A stretch of DNA of 64,000 nt, from assembly GCF_019249655.2 (NCBI RefSeq), contig NZ_CP137557.1, positions 340,001 through 404,000 on the forward strand. The letters are read 5' to 3'. Of the stretch, positions 33,516 through 42,074 are shown piece after piece; the stretch's first letter is position 1, and each line of letters starts with the position of its first letter. Under the pieces are notes generated by a model. The model ran no database searches, was not told the origin of the DNA, and was given only the letters and a program-made list of their open reading frames with translations. Origin of the DNA: Segatella copri. Its GTDB lineage: Bacteria > Bacteroidota > Bacteroidia > Bacteroidales > Bacteroidaceae. Made by a program: the position numbers and the translations under genes.

Positions 33516-35840
33516 ATGAGATATTTTGTAGTTTTTTTAATTTACATAAGTTGTAATCTTGCTTGTATTGCACAAAGCATAACAGGAAAAATTGTAGATG
33601 AGCAGGGAAATGCAATACAATTTGCCAATGTTGCTATGCTACAATCAAAAGATTCTGTATTTGTTAAAGGTGTTGTTAGTGATGAAAATGGCAGTTTTAT
33701 ACTTAATACGCCTCATCAAAATGGAATTGTCAAGGTAACATGTATAGGATATAGGACTGTTTTCTTAAATGTAACTGATGATAATCTTGGTGTTATTGTT
33801 TTAAAAGAGGAATCTATGACATTAGGAGATGTCATCGTAAAATCTTCTTTACCCAAGAGTAAGTTGAAGAATGGGGCTGTTATCACAACCGTGGCTGGCT
33901 CAATATTGGAAAAAACGGGAAACATATACAATTTGCTTGACCGAATTCCCAATGTCACTACGCAAAACGGGAAAATCAATATCTTTGGAATTGGTGAACC
34001 AGTGATTTACATTAATGGCAAAAAGGTTAGGGATAATACGGAATTGGACCGCTTGAACCCAGATGAAATAAGCACTGTGGAGGTAAAACAAAATCCGGGA
34101 GCGCAATATGCCTCAAATGTAAAGGCGGTTATACGTATCAATACGAAAAAAAGAACAAAAGATGGATTCGGATTTGAAACGAGGACATTTGGGAAAAATG
34201 ATGAAAACTCAAGAATTGGTGGATATGAGCAACTGAACATAAACTATCAGAAGAAAGGTCTTGAGACATTCACTGTCTTGAAGATTAAAGACGCTGAAAG
34301 TTCAATCAAGCAAGATCTCGTTCAAAACACCTATGTCGACAATGTTTGGCATCAACGCAATGATATTAAGGGTAGCATAAGAAACAGGCAATTATATTGC
34401 GGACTAGGAGTTAACTATCAGATAAGCAATAATAGTTTTATAGGTGCAAGTTTCAACTTCAACCGCATGTTCAATAAAGCTGTAAGCAATATAGCGACAA
34501 CCATATATAAAGATTATGCCTTCACGGAAGAATCCGCAAGTGACATAGCAAAACCAGGCAACATGAGCCTTGCAAGTAGTAACGTTTATTATATGGGGAA
34601 AATAGGCATCGTGGACATAAATTTTAATACCGATTGGCTTTGGGACAAAGATTTCTCCAAAGTAAATACCCTTGAAAGGTACCAAGAGTATGGAGGCGAT
34701 TGGCAGGATAAAGCTGTACATACAAAAACAAATACCAAGAATGAGCTTTTTGCTTCCAAGCTGACATTGACTTTGCCATTTTGGAAAGGACAACTTTCTT
34801 TCGGAGGAGAATACTCTAATACTAACCGTAACAGTTCGTATGATGTTCAGCCTATGGGATTATTGGACAAACAGGATAACAGAATCAAGGAGGGCATGGC
34901 CTCTGTGTTTTGTGATTATACACGGAAATTCGGGCAATTGAGAGTCCTTGCGGGAATAAGGTATGAGAATACGGATTTTAATTATTATGAAGAAGGAAAA
35001 AGAATCCCCGAACAAAGTAAGAGGTATGGGAATCTCCTTCCTTCATTATCATTATCCCTTCCGGTAGGAAAAACCCAAATGCAATTAAGCTATGGAGCTA
35101 CAATAAAGCGTCCTTCATATTATGATATGCGGTCAGGAATAGGGTATGATAATCGTTATACTTATGAATCAGGAAACCCCTTCCTTGTCTCGGAAATAAG
35201 CCGTAACATTAATTATATGGTGTCTTACAAATGGCTTATGGCTGAGGGCATTTATACTCATGTATCTGATCCAATTGTGATGTTAACTCAGTCGTACAAG
35301 GACAATCCTAATATAGCGTTAATACAAAATGTGAATTGGAAACCATATAATCGTATCGGGGCTTCGCTTTCCGCAAGTCCCAAATTTGGAATATGGCATC
35401 CCTCTTTGCGTTTCCATTTCTTCAAGCAATGGTTTGACATGGAAACTCATGGAGGGCACGGTCTTGACAATCCAAAGATTACGGTGCGTTTTGATAATAC
35501 TATAGATACTAAGTTCTGTACAATCTCCCTGCTGCTAACAGCGCAGACTAAGGGTGACGATGAAACTTCTTATATGTACCGTAATTATTTCAGCTCGAAT
35601 TTATCAATATATAAATCGTTTCTGAAAGGAAAAATGGTAGTGTTCTTTTATGCTAATGATTTGCTCGGTACAGGGAATATGCATAGTAAAATGTACTCCG
35701 GAAGTATGCGAGAAATAATTCATCATGATTACTCAATAAGTGAATATTCTCTAACTATCCGATATAGATTTAATGTGGCAAAAAAGAAGTATAAAGGTAC
35801 AGGGGCAGGACAAAGTCAAAAAAGTAGGATGAGTCTATAA
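33516..35840 (+). CDS. Outer-membrane beta-barrel protein with carboxypeptidase-like and plug domains
   Basis: 774 residues. A signal peptide (MRYFVVFLIYISCNLACIAQ) is followed by a carboxypeptidase-regulatory-like domain (about 21-105: ITGKIVDEQGNAIQFANVAM), a TonB-receptor plug-like domain (about 110-205: TGNIYNLLDRIPNVTTQNGK, VIYINGKKVRDN, DEISTVEVKQNPGAQYA) and a long barrel (OMP_b-brl_3 type). No SusD partner is nearby. It lies 12 bp after the maturase and 9 bp before the exporter, so it belongs to the peptide operon. It might pass the peptide through the outer membrane, protect the producer, or import the peptide; none of these is proven. Confidence 0.85.
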   Translation: MRYFVVFLIYISCNLACIAQSITGKIVDEQGNAIQFANVAMLQSKDSVFVKGVVSDENGSFILNTPHQNGIVKVTCIGYRTVFLNVTDDNLGVIVLKEESMTLGDVIVKSSLPKSKLKNGAVITTVAGSILEKTGNIYNLLDRIPNVTTQNGKINIFGIGEPVIYINGKKVRDNTELDRLNPDEISTVEVKQNPGAQYASNVKAVIRINTKKRTKDGFGFETRTFGKNDENSRIGGYEQLNINYQKKGLETFTVLKIKDAESSIKQDLVQNTYVDNVWHQRNDIKGSIRNRQLYCGLGVNYQISNNSFIGASFNFNRMFNKAVSNIATTIYKDYAFTEESASDIAKPGNMSLASSNVYYMGKIGIVDINFNTDWLWDKDFSKVNTLERYQEYGGDWQDKAVHTKTNTKNELFASKLTLTLPFWKGQLSFGGEYSNTNRNSSYDVQPMGLLDKQDNRIKEGMASVFCDYTRKFGQLRVLAGIRYENTDFNYYEEGKRIPEQSKRYGNLLPSLSLSLPVGKTQMQLSYGATIKRPSYYDMRSGIGYDNRYTYESGNPFLVSEISRNINYMVSYKWLMAEGIYTHVSDPIVMLTQSYKDNPNIALIQNVNWKPYNRIGASLSASPKFGIWHPSLRFHFFKQWFDMETHGGHGLDNPKITVRFDNTIDTKFCTISLLLTAQTKGDDETSYMYRNYFSSNLSIYKSFLKGKMVVFFYANDLLGTGNMHSKMYSGSMREIIHHDYSISEYSLTIRYRFNVAKKKYKGTGAGQSQKSRMSL

Positions 35841-35849
35841 TGTTCAAAA

Positions 35850-38051
35850 ATGAGAAAAATAACAATAATATTTCAACACGACTCCATGCAATGTGGCATA
35901 GCTTGCTTGCAGATGGTATGCAAATATTTCGGCAGAGAATACTCTTTGGATTCTCTGTCGAAACTTTGTTTTGCCACCACGGAAGGTGTTTCCATGCTTG
36001 GCATTAATGAAGCAGCCAACACGCTTGGATTGCATACGATAAGTGCAAGGGTAACCACTACTATGTTAGGTAAAGCCCCTTTGCCTAGCATCCTTCACTG
36101 GGACCAAAACCATTTTGTAGTCTTATATAAGGTCAAGAAAGGCAAGAAGTTTTATGTAGCTGACCCAGGAAAAGGATTGGTAACTTATGGCTTGGATGAG
36201 TTCAAGCAACATTGGATAAGCACGAAATCTAATGGCGAGGACAAGGGCATTGCCATGTTCTTGGAAACCACTCCTGCTTTCTTTACCTATAAGATGGAGG
36301 ACGAAGAACACATCAAAGAGAAGAGGTCTTTCCGCTTTCTCCTTGGATATGTGAGGAAATATCGCAAGTATTTCGGACAAATTATCTTGGGTCTGGTAGT
36401 CGGAAGCCTCCTGCAGCTTGTCCTGCCATTCCTTACCCAATCTATCGTGGATGTCGGTATCAAGAACCAAGATATAGGTTTTGTTTGGCTGATACTCTTG
36501 GGGCAGTTGATGCTTACAATCAGCCGAACGGCAATAGACTTTATCCGCAGATGGTTGTTGCTTCACATATCCTTACGCATCAACATATCATTGGTAAGTG
36601 ACTTCTTCATCAAGCTATTGAAACTGCCTATGTCTTTCTTTGATACGAAACTCATGGGCGACTTGATGCAAAGAATGAACGACCATACCCGTGTGAACAA
36701 CTTCCTTACGCAGCAGACGCTCAACATCACCTTTGCCGTGCTAACCTTTGTGGTATTCTCGGTGGTACTGTTCTTCTACAACAAGTTGGTGTTTACCATC
36801 TTTTTGTTGGGAAGCATCCTCTATGGTGCATGGATGACCTTGTTCTTGAAGCGGAGGAAGGTGCTTGACTATGAGTTGTTCGAGCAGCAAGCCATCAACA
36901 ATAACAAAACTTATGAGTTTATCACCTCTATGCAGGAAATCAAGTTGCAGGATTGTGAGCAGCGTAGAAGATGGGAATGGGAGGACACACAAGCTGAGCT
37001 ATTCGGCGTGCAGATGAAGTCGCTCAAACTCCAACAGACACAGGAAGCTGGAAGTATTTTCATCAACGAGGTGAAGAACATCATCATCACGGTAGTCGCT
37101 GCAACTGCCGTGATTCATGGGAAAATGACACTCGGTATGATGCTTGCCGTGCAATACATCATCGGACAGCTCAACTCGCCTGTGGAGCAACTGATGAACT
37201 TCTTCTATTCTCTGCAAGATGTGAAGATTAGCTTGGAGCGAATCAACGAGATTCACCAGATGGATGATGAGAATGGAAAGGAAGGCTTGCTAACTTCTAT
37301 TGAAGATAAGAATGAGGGCATTGACATCAAGAACATCATGTTCAAGTACGACCCACATGCTTTGCGCAAAACCATAGACGATGTGAGCATTCACGTTCCG
37401 CAAGGTAAGGTAACAGCCATCGTTGGTGCATCTGGCAGTGGAAAGACCACCCTCATCCGTTTGATGCTTGGTTATTATCCTGTCTTGGAGGGAAAAATCA
37501 ACATTGGAAATACTGACATCAACAAACTCAACAAAAAGTGGTGGCGCAGACAATGTGGTGTTGTCATGCAGGATGGTGTTATCTTCTCGGAGAGTATCGC
37601 TAGAAATATTGCTGTTGACGATGGCGATATAGATAAGGAACGGTTGTTGAAAGCTGCCGAGATTGCTTGCATCAAGGATTACGTGATGGCTTTGCCTCTG
37701 AAGTTCAACACTAAGATTGGGCGTGATGGCGTGGGACTGAGCCAAGGACAGAAACAGCGTATCTTGATAGCAAGGGCGGTGTATAAGAATCCCGACTACA
37801 TCTTCCTTGACGAGGCGACCAACTCGCTGGATGCCAACAATGAGAGAAGCATCGTGGAGAACTTGGATAAGTTTTACAAGGGAAAGACTGTCGTGATTGT
37901 AGCTCATCGACTGAGTACGGTGAAGAATGCCGACCAAATCGTAGTCATAGACCATGGTAAGGTCGTTGAGGTTGGCAACCATGAGTCTTTGACCGCCAAG
38001 CGAGGGGCATACTATAATCTTGTGAAGAATCAGTTGGAATTGGGAAACTAA
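35850..38051 (+). CDS. C39-peptidase ABC exporter (bacteriocin-type)
   Basis: 733-residue half-transporter that cuts leaders after Gly-Gly and exports the core. The C39 domain spans 1-140: Cys in QHDSMQCGIACLQMVCKYFG, His in ILHWDQNHFVVLYKV, Asp in VADPGKGL. The transmembrane domain spans about 165-450. The ATPase spans about 490-730: Walker A VGASGSGKTTLIRLMLG, signature LSQGQKQRILIARAVYKNP, Walker B DYIFLDEATNSLD, H-loop IVAHRLSTV. The whole catalytic set is intact. The double-glycine precursor upstream is the obvious substrate. Confidence 0.95.
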   Translation: MRKITIIFQHDSMQCGIACLQMVCKYFGREYSLDSLSKLCFATTEGVSMLGINEAANTLGLHTISARVTTTMLGKAPLPSILHWDQNHFVVLYKVKKGKKFYVADPGKGLVTYGLDEFKQHWISTKSNGEDKGIAMFLETTPAFFTYKMEDEEHIKEKRSFRFLLGYVRKYRKYFGQIILGLVVGSLLQLVLPFLTQSIVDVGIKNQDIGFVWLILLGQLMLTISRTAIDFIRRWLLLHISLRINISLVSDFFIKLLKLPMSFFDTKLMGDLMQRMNDHTRVNNFLTQQTLNITFAVLTFVVFSVVLFFYNKLVFTIFLLGSILYGAWMTLFLKRRKVLDYELFEQQAINNNKTYEFITSMQEIKLQDCEQRRRWEWEDTQAELFGVQMKSLKLQQTQEAGSIFINEVKNIIITVVAATAVIHGKMTLGMMLAVQYIIGQLNSPVEQLMNFFYSLQDVKISLERINEIHQMDDENGKEGLLTSIEDKNEGIDIKNIMFKYDPHALRKTIDDVSIHVPQGKVTAIVGASGSGKTTLIRLMLGYYPVLEGKINIGNTDINKLNKKWWRRQCGVVMQDGVIFSESIARNIAVDDGDIDKERLLKAAEIACIKDYVMALPLKFNTKIGRDGVGLSQGQKQRILIARAVYKNPDYIFLDEATNSLDANNERSIVENLDKFYKGKTVVIVAHRLSTVKNADQIVVIDHGKVVEVGNHESLTAKRGAYYNLVKNQLELGN

Positions 38052-38063
38052 AAAGCGTTTGAT

Positions 38064-38540
38064 ATGGAACAGAAAGAAAAAGAATCAGATAACATCGAGT
38101 TGAGAAGCGAGAAGGTGAGGAACGTGATAGGCAAGGTTCCTCCTCGCCTCGTCAGCTTGGGGACAGTTATCATTACGATAATAGTCCTCGCCCTCGCAGT
38201 TGCTTTCTACAAGACACCTTACCCTATATCTATAGAGGCTAATGGTGAGGTTATAAACCAAAGAACAATACAGGTGTTTGTGCCATACAAGTATTTGTAT
38301 CTTTTTGATGAGCCAAGAACTGCTCACGTTTCTTTTGAGGGCAACGACAATGCATCTTATCACTGCGACATCATAAGCCATAATGCCAAGCTCATACATA
38401 GGGATGATGGCAACTATTTTATGGCTACAGCCACAGTGAGCACACAGAGACAAAAGTCCCCTGTGTTGCAAAAGTACATGAAAGCCGATGTCAGAATCAT
38501 CGTCAGCAACAAAACGTTATGGCAGCAGGTATTCGGATAA
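38064..38540 (+). CDS. Short HlyD-like membrane-fusion protein
   Basis: 158 residues: a cytoplasmic N-terminus, one membrane helix (LVSLGTVIITIIVLALAVAF, about 31-50), then a HlyD-like beta domain (PYPISIEANGEVINQRTIQV, VSFEGN) ending in KADVRIIVSNKTLWQQV. Typical HlyD adaptors have about 400 residues with a long coiled-coil hairpin and lipoyl domain; both are missing here. The ending KADVRIIVSNKTL matches the usual HlyD C-terminus, so this is a compact protein, not a simple 3' truncation. It lies 12 bp after the exporter and is its likely partner. The stop falls inside the terminator stem. Confidence 0.78.
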   Translation: MEQKEKESDNIELRSEKVRNVIGKVPPRLVSLGTVIITIIVLALAVAFYKTPYPISIEANGEVINQRTIQVFVPYKYLYLFDEPRTAHVSFEGNDNASYHCDIISHNAKLIHRDDGNYFMATATVSTQRQKSPVLQKYMKADVRIIVSNKTLWQQVFG

Positions 38541-38569
38541 GCTATATCCGAATACTGCTGTTTGTTTTT
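38523..38569 (+). terminator. Terminator of the RiPP operon
   Basis: CAGCAG.TATTCGGATA pairs with TATCCGAATA.CTGCTG around a 5-nt loop with one bulge, then TTTGTTTTT. The stem includes the last codons and the stop of the HlyD-like gene. Confidence 0.92.
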
Positions 38570-38665
38570 GGATACATATTGTTGGTAAGCATCAGATTTA
38601 ACTCAAAAAGTTCTAAATTCCGTAAATTTCTCCTTGCTAGTTATGGGATATTTAGAAATTTATCG

Positions 38666-38738
38666 TATCTTTGTCCCCGAATTGAGGCGTTCTTTGCATA
38701 TTGCAAAATACAGAAACGAGCAGAAGTCCGCTCGTTTC
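38666..38738 (+). other. Right-end promoter-like box and hairpin
   Basis: A -7 box TATCTTTG (38666-38673) is followed, 39 bp on, by a perfect 9-bp hairpin GAAACGAGC/GCTCGTTTC (38713-38738). No ORF is supported. It may be a small RNA or a recombination/regulatory site near the element's right terminus. Confidence 0.35.
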
Positions 38739-38785
38739 CATATTGTTACCTATATAATATAGGCAAACGCCCAACTTCTTGATTT

Positions 38786-39703
38786 TCAATCAAAGTCCAA
38801 TTTAGAGCGAGTTAGTTTTTTAAACTGATAGGCATTCGGCATGCATTCGGCTGTTAAGGAACGGGTATTCCAGGAGTCTATCAGGATGAAGATGATATTT
38901 GGCAGCGAATCAGGGTTCATCTTTTCCTTCTGTAGCGGCTGGATAGGATATTGTATATCCGCACTCTGCTTGCCATTCATCTGTATCATGCTTTCTCTAG
39001 GAGGAGTACATCCTAACTTCAGCAACAGACCATTCGAAGTGGTAGGGAAGTAATAAGGCAACAATGCGCTGCTCTTCATCACAGAAGGCTGCTGATAGAA
39101 GGCGCCATAGATATGGCAGAGATGAGCAAAGAGGGTGCAGCCGATGATGCATCCTGCGATGGTCCAGGCGTATGCCTTCTGGCGTTTCTTCCATAGAAGA
39201 TAAGAGGCATACCATACACCGATAACGATAGCTGCCACAACCAGAAAGAGCGCTATCTCCTTCAGATACAGCATTATATCGAAATTGAAAATTTCGCCGG
39301 CTCCCTCGCCGAATACCATACTCAATACAAAGCCGTTGATATGGAAATGATAGATGGCATACACCTGCGAGTTGAGATAGTTGATGATGCAGAGCAGTAT
39401 GATACCAACAATCTGTACGATTCTAGCCGTCTTGGTACATCTGCAAAACGTAAAGATGAGGCTGAGAAGATAAGGTATCAGCGCAAACATGGCTGCATGA
39501 CTGATGCAGGAGGTTATGAAGAATAACCATCCTTCTAAATCCATCAACCCGAGTATCGAAGAATCGGTGATGTAGAGTCCAAACTGTAGGGCTATCAGTA
39601 ATGTAGAGAAGGCAAAAAACAAGAATCCCTGTTTTGCTTCTCGAATGCGCAAATTCAGTCCCTCCATTTCAGAGAACTTTTGCTTAAATATCTGATATTT
39701 CAT
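38786..39703 (-). pseudogene. 5' half of split YejM/PbgA-like gene
   Basis: N-terminal half of the interrupted gene. About 297 native residues run from MKYQIFKQKFSEMEGLNLRI through five membrane helices (about 25-180) into the start of the sulfatase fold (NIIFILIDSWNTRSLTAECM, PNAYQFKKL). Then eight element-encoded residues (TRSKLDFD) precede a stop. E. coli YejM/PbgA senses LPS and controls LpxC through LapB; its membrane part alone supports growth. Here the membrane part is left whole and could still be made. It is the last gene of the minus-strand surface-glycan cluster, 40 bp after glf. Confidence 0.88.
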
Positions 39704-39743
39704 TGTATGAGTATCGTTTTGTCTTTATATTCTAAAAACATGG

Positions 39744-40907
39744 TTATTTGAACATAGCCAATGCTTTCTCTATGATAGGAGCCATGTCATAATACTTGTA
39801 TTCGGCAAGGCGGCCGCCAAAAATTACATCTTCTTCCTGGTCTGCCAGGTTCTTATATTGGGCATACAGTTCAGAATTTTCCTTGTCGTTTACCGGATAG
39901 TATGGCTCCATGCCATCTTTCCATTCGGTGGAATATTCCTTAGAGATAACCGTCTTCGGGGCCTCATTGACTTCTGCTCCGAACATTTCGAAATGCTTGT
40001 GCTCAATCACTCGGGTATATGGCACTTCGCGCTCAGTATAGTTTACAACGGCATTGCCTTGATAGTTAGGACAGTCGATGGTTTCCTGCTCAAAACGGAC
40101 GGTGCGATAGTTGAGCTTACCAAACTGATAGTTGTAGAACTCATCTATCTTGCCTGTGAAAACCAGCTTAGAGGCAAGTTCTTTCCAATGATCTTTCAGC
40201 ACCCCCTTGTTGCCGTTTGGGAGTTCTATCTCGTCTTTAAAGAAGTCAACTGATACCTTTGTATCTACCTCCTCAAGTAAGCCATCGATGAGTTTGTTGT
40301 ATCCCCCCATAGGGATTCCCTGATACTTGTCGTTGAAGTAATTGTTGTCGAAGATGAGGCGTACCGGCAGTCGCTTGATGATGAAGGCTGGCAAATCAGT
40401 ACACTTTCGTCCCCATTGCTTCTCTGTATATCCTTTGATGAGACGCTCATAGATATCTTTACCGATAAGCACCTGAGCCTGTTCCTCCAGATTGCGAGGC
40501 TCGCTTACGCCATCAGCCTTCATCTTAGCCACGGCTTCTGCCTTCTGCTCATCAATTTTAGCCTGTGCTTCTGCTGGTGTGGTTACGCCCCACATCTGAT
40601 AGAAGGTATTCATATTGAAAGGCAGGTTATAGAGTTTGCCTTTATAGTTTGCCACAGGCGAGTTGGTGTAGCGGTTGAACTCAACGATAGAGTTGACGAA
40701 GTTCCACACCTCTTTATTGGATGTATGGAAGATGTGGGCACCATACTTATGTACGTTGATGCCCTCTATGTTTTCGCAATAGATATTGCCGCCGAGTTGT
40801 GGTCGCTTATCTATCACCAGACAAGTTTTTCCCTGCTTATGAGCCAGGTGGGCGAATGTGGCTCCGAAGAGACCGGAGCCAACTATAAGATAATCATATT
40901 TCTTCAT
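39744..40907 (-). CDS. glf: UDP-galactopyranose mutase
   Basis: Flavoenzyme that converts UDP-galactopyranose to UDP-galactofuranose in the cytoplasm. The 387 residues show the FAD-binding start (YDYLIVGSGLFGATFAHLAH, VIDKRPQLGGNIYCE), the substrate-site region HKYGAHIFHTSN, NLPFNMNTFYQMWG, GYTEKQWGR, PVNDKENSELY and EDVIFGGRLAEYKYYDM. Length is typical. It lies 5 bp downstream of a GT4 gene, implying that the glycan made by this cluster contains galactofuranose. Confidence 0.97.
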   Translation of the reverse strand: MKKYDYLIVGSGLFGATFAHLAHKQGKTCLVIDKRPQLGGNIYCENIEGINVHKYGAHIFHTSNKEVWNFVNSIVEFNRYTNSPVANYKGKLYNLPFNMNTFYQMWGVTTPAEAQAKIDEQKAEAVAKMKADGVSEPRNLEEQAQVLIGKDIYERLIKGYTEKQWGRKCTDLPAFIIKRLPVRLIFDNNYFNDKYQGIPMGGYNKLIDGLLEEVDTKVSVDFFKDEIELPNGNKGVLKDHWKELASKLVFTGKIDEFYNYQFGKLNYRTVRFEQETIDCPNYQGNAVVNYTEREVPYTRVIEHKHFEMFGAEVNEAPKTVISKEYSTEWKDGMEPYYPVNDKENSELYAQYKNLADQEEDVIFGGRLAEYKYYDMAPIIEKALAMFK

Positions 40908-40912
40908 ACTTG

Positions 40913-42073
40913 CTAATTGATATGTTTATAAATATTAGCCAACTCCAACGCAGATTTTTTCCATGAAAAATGTTTTAGTCTTTCATTCTGCTTTTCTATG
41001 AGTTTCTTTTTCTCTATCCCGTCTAGATAGTAGAAAGTTTCAAACTGTTCTTCGAAATCAGTTCTCTTTTCATCCATGTGGAAGTAAACTGCTGCGTCTT
41101 CTGCGATTTCCGGAAAACAACTGGCATGATTGAGTAAAACAGGGCATTCTGCTTTGTAAGCTTCAAGAATCGGGAGTCCGAACCCTTCGTATGATGATGG
41201 GTAAACGAATGCCAGGGCATAGTGGTATAAGTCTAGCATTTCTTGATCTGTTTTGATAAACTCATGTATGAATCTATCTTCCATTTCCCATGATTTAAAC
41301 ATACTTTTTTCAGTCTCATTGAAAGGCTTTCCTGTGCATACTACCTTCAGTTCCTTGTGTCTTTTTAAAATAGGTACACATTGCTTGGCAAAGAAATCAA
41401 AGTTTTTATAAAAGTGACGTTCGCCAACGAAAAGTATATATTCAAATGGATGTCTGTTGTTTTCGTTTGGCGTATAAGGAGTTTCGTCTGCTCCATGATA
41501 AACTACGCTCACCTGCTCTTCCTTGATATTCATGATACGGCATAAATCCCTTTTTGTCTGTTGGCTGACTGCAATGATGTGATTTGCTTTTGGTATGACA
41601 AGATGTTTTTGCAGAATCTGATAGTCATTATGGTCATAATACTGATTGTACAGTTCGGGTATCATATCATGTACCGTGACTACATAAGGCTTACTGCCTA
41701 TGTACTTGAGGAAGTAAGGGTCAAAGAAAGTTGGATGAAACAAATCGAAATCCTTAGACTTGATGTCGCAGACAGATTTGTATCTATTGATTCTTGGAGT
41801 ACGATCTAATCGTGAATATTCTCCGAATTTTGCATTATAATAGAACTTATATAGCATTTTCTTTATTGCAGAATCTTTCTTCCAGAGGAAGTTATGATAT
41901 AATTCTCCATCTGGTTTAATTCCTAATGTTTTGAGGTAAACATTGGCAGATTCCATGACGCTGAGGCTTGCTTCAATGTCTTGAGGCAAGTGGAAATATA
42001 ATTCGGCAAAACAACGTGATACGCCTCCATGCGTTTGCATATCGAAGGCTTGACTGTCATATAATACTTTCAT
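40913..42073 (-). CDS. Family 4 (GT-B) glycosyltransferase
   Basis: 386 residues, retaining glycosyltransferase fold. The N-terminal domain begins MKVLYDSQAFDMQTHGGVSR (acceptor side) with VTVHDMIPELY. The C-terminal Rossmann domain has VSVVYHGADETPY, ILFVGERHFYKNFDFF and the sugar-nucleotide motif PSSYEGFGLPILEAYKAECP (E-x7-E). It belongs to the glycan cluster, 5 bp from glf and 1 bp from the next GT. Donor and linkage are unknown. Confidence 0.92.
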   Translation of the reverse strand: MKVLYDSQAFDMQTHGGVSRCFAELYFHLPQDIEASLSVMESANVYLKTLGIKPDGELYHNFLWKKDSAIKKMLYKFYYNAKFGEYSRLDRTPRINRYKSVCDIKSKDFDLFHPTFFDPYFLKYIGSKPYVVTVHDMIPELYNQYYDHNDYQILQKHLVIPKANHIIAVSQQTKRDLCRIMNIKEEQVSVVYHGADETPYTPNENNRHPFEYILFVGERHFYKNFDFFAKQCVPILKRHKELKVVCTGKPFNETEKSMFKSWEMEDRFIHEFIKTDQEMLDLYHYALAFVYPSSYEGFGLPILEAYKAECPVLLNHASCFPEIAEDAAVYFHMDEKRTDFEEQFETFYYLDGIEKKKLIEKQNERLKHFSWKKSALELANIYKHIN

Positions 42074-42074
42074 C

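Larger units (their letters stand above)
24202..38815. mobile_element. Integrative mobilizable element with RiPP cargo (about 14.6 kb)
   Basis: The element lies inside a YejM-like gene. Removing it and joining the flanks at a shared Leu codon restores an open frame (KKLAQQNQWFSNH). The termini are imperfect inverted repeats: CTAAC (24202-24206) with GCTCTAAA (24212-24219) on the left, TTTAGAGC (38801-38808) with GTTAG (38811-38815) on the right. It encodes two tyrosine recombinases at the left end, a mobilization module (MobC, MobA, accessory protein, candidate oriT) and a peptide natural-product operon at the right end. No tra/virB genes are present, so transfer would need a helper conjugative element. 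Exact crossover bases are uncertain by a few nucleotides. Confidence 0.88.

Noticed and set aside
33516..35840. SusC-type nutrient receptor of a polysaccharide locus
   Set aside because: No SusD-like gene or glycoside hydrolase is near, the protein is shorter than typical SusC, and it lies between a maturase and an exporter.
38519..38782. An 87-codon frame after the HlyD-like gene
   Set aside because: It starts inside the HlyD-like gene and reads through the operon's terminator stem; no family resemblance.
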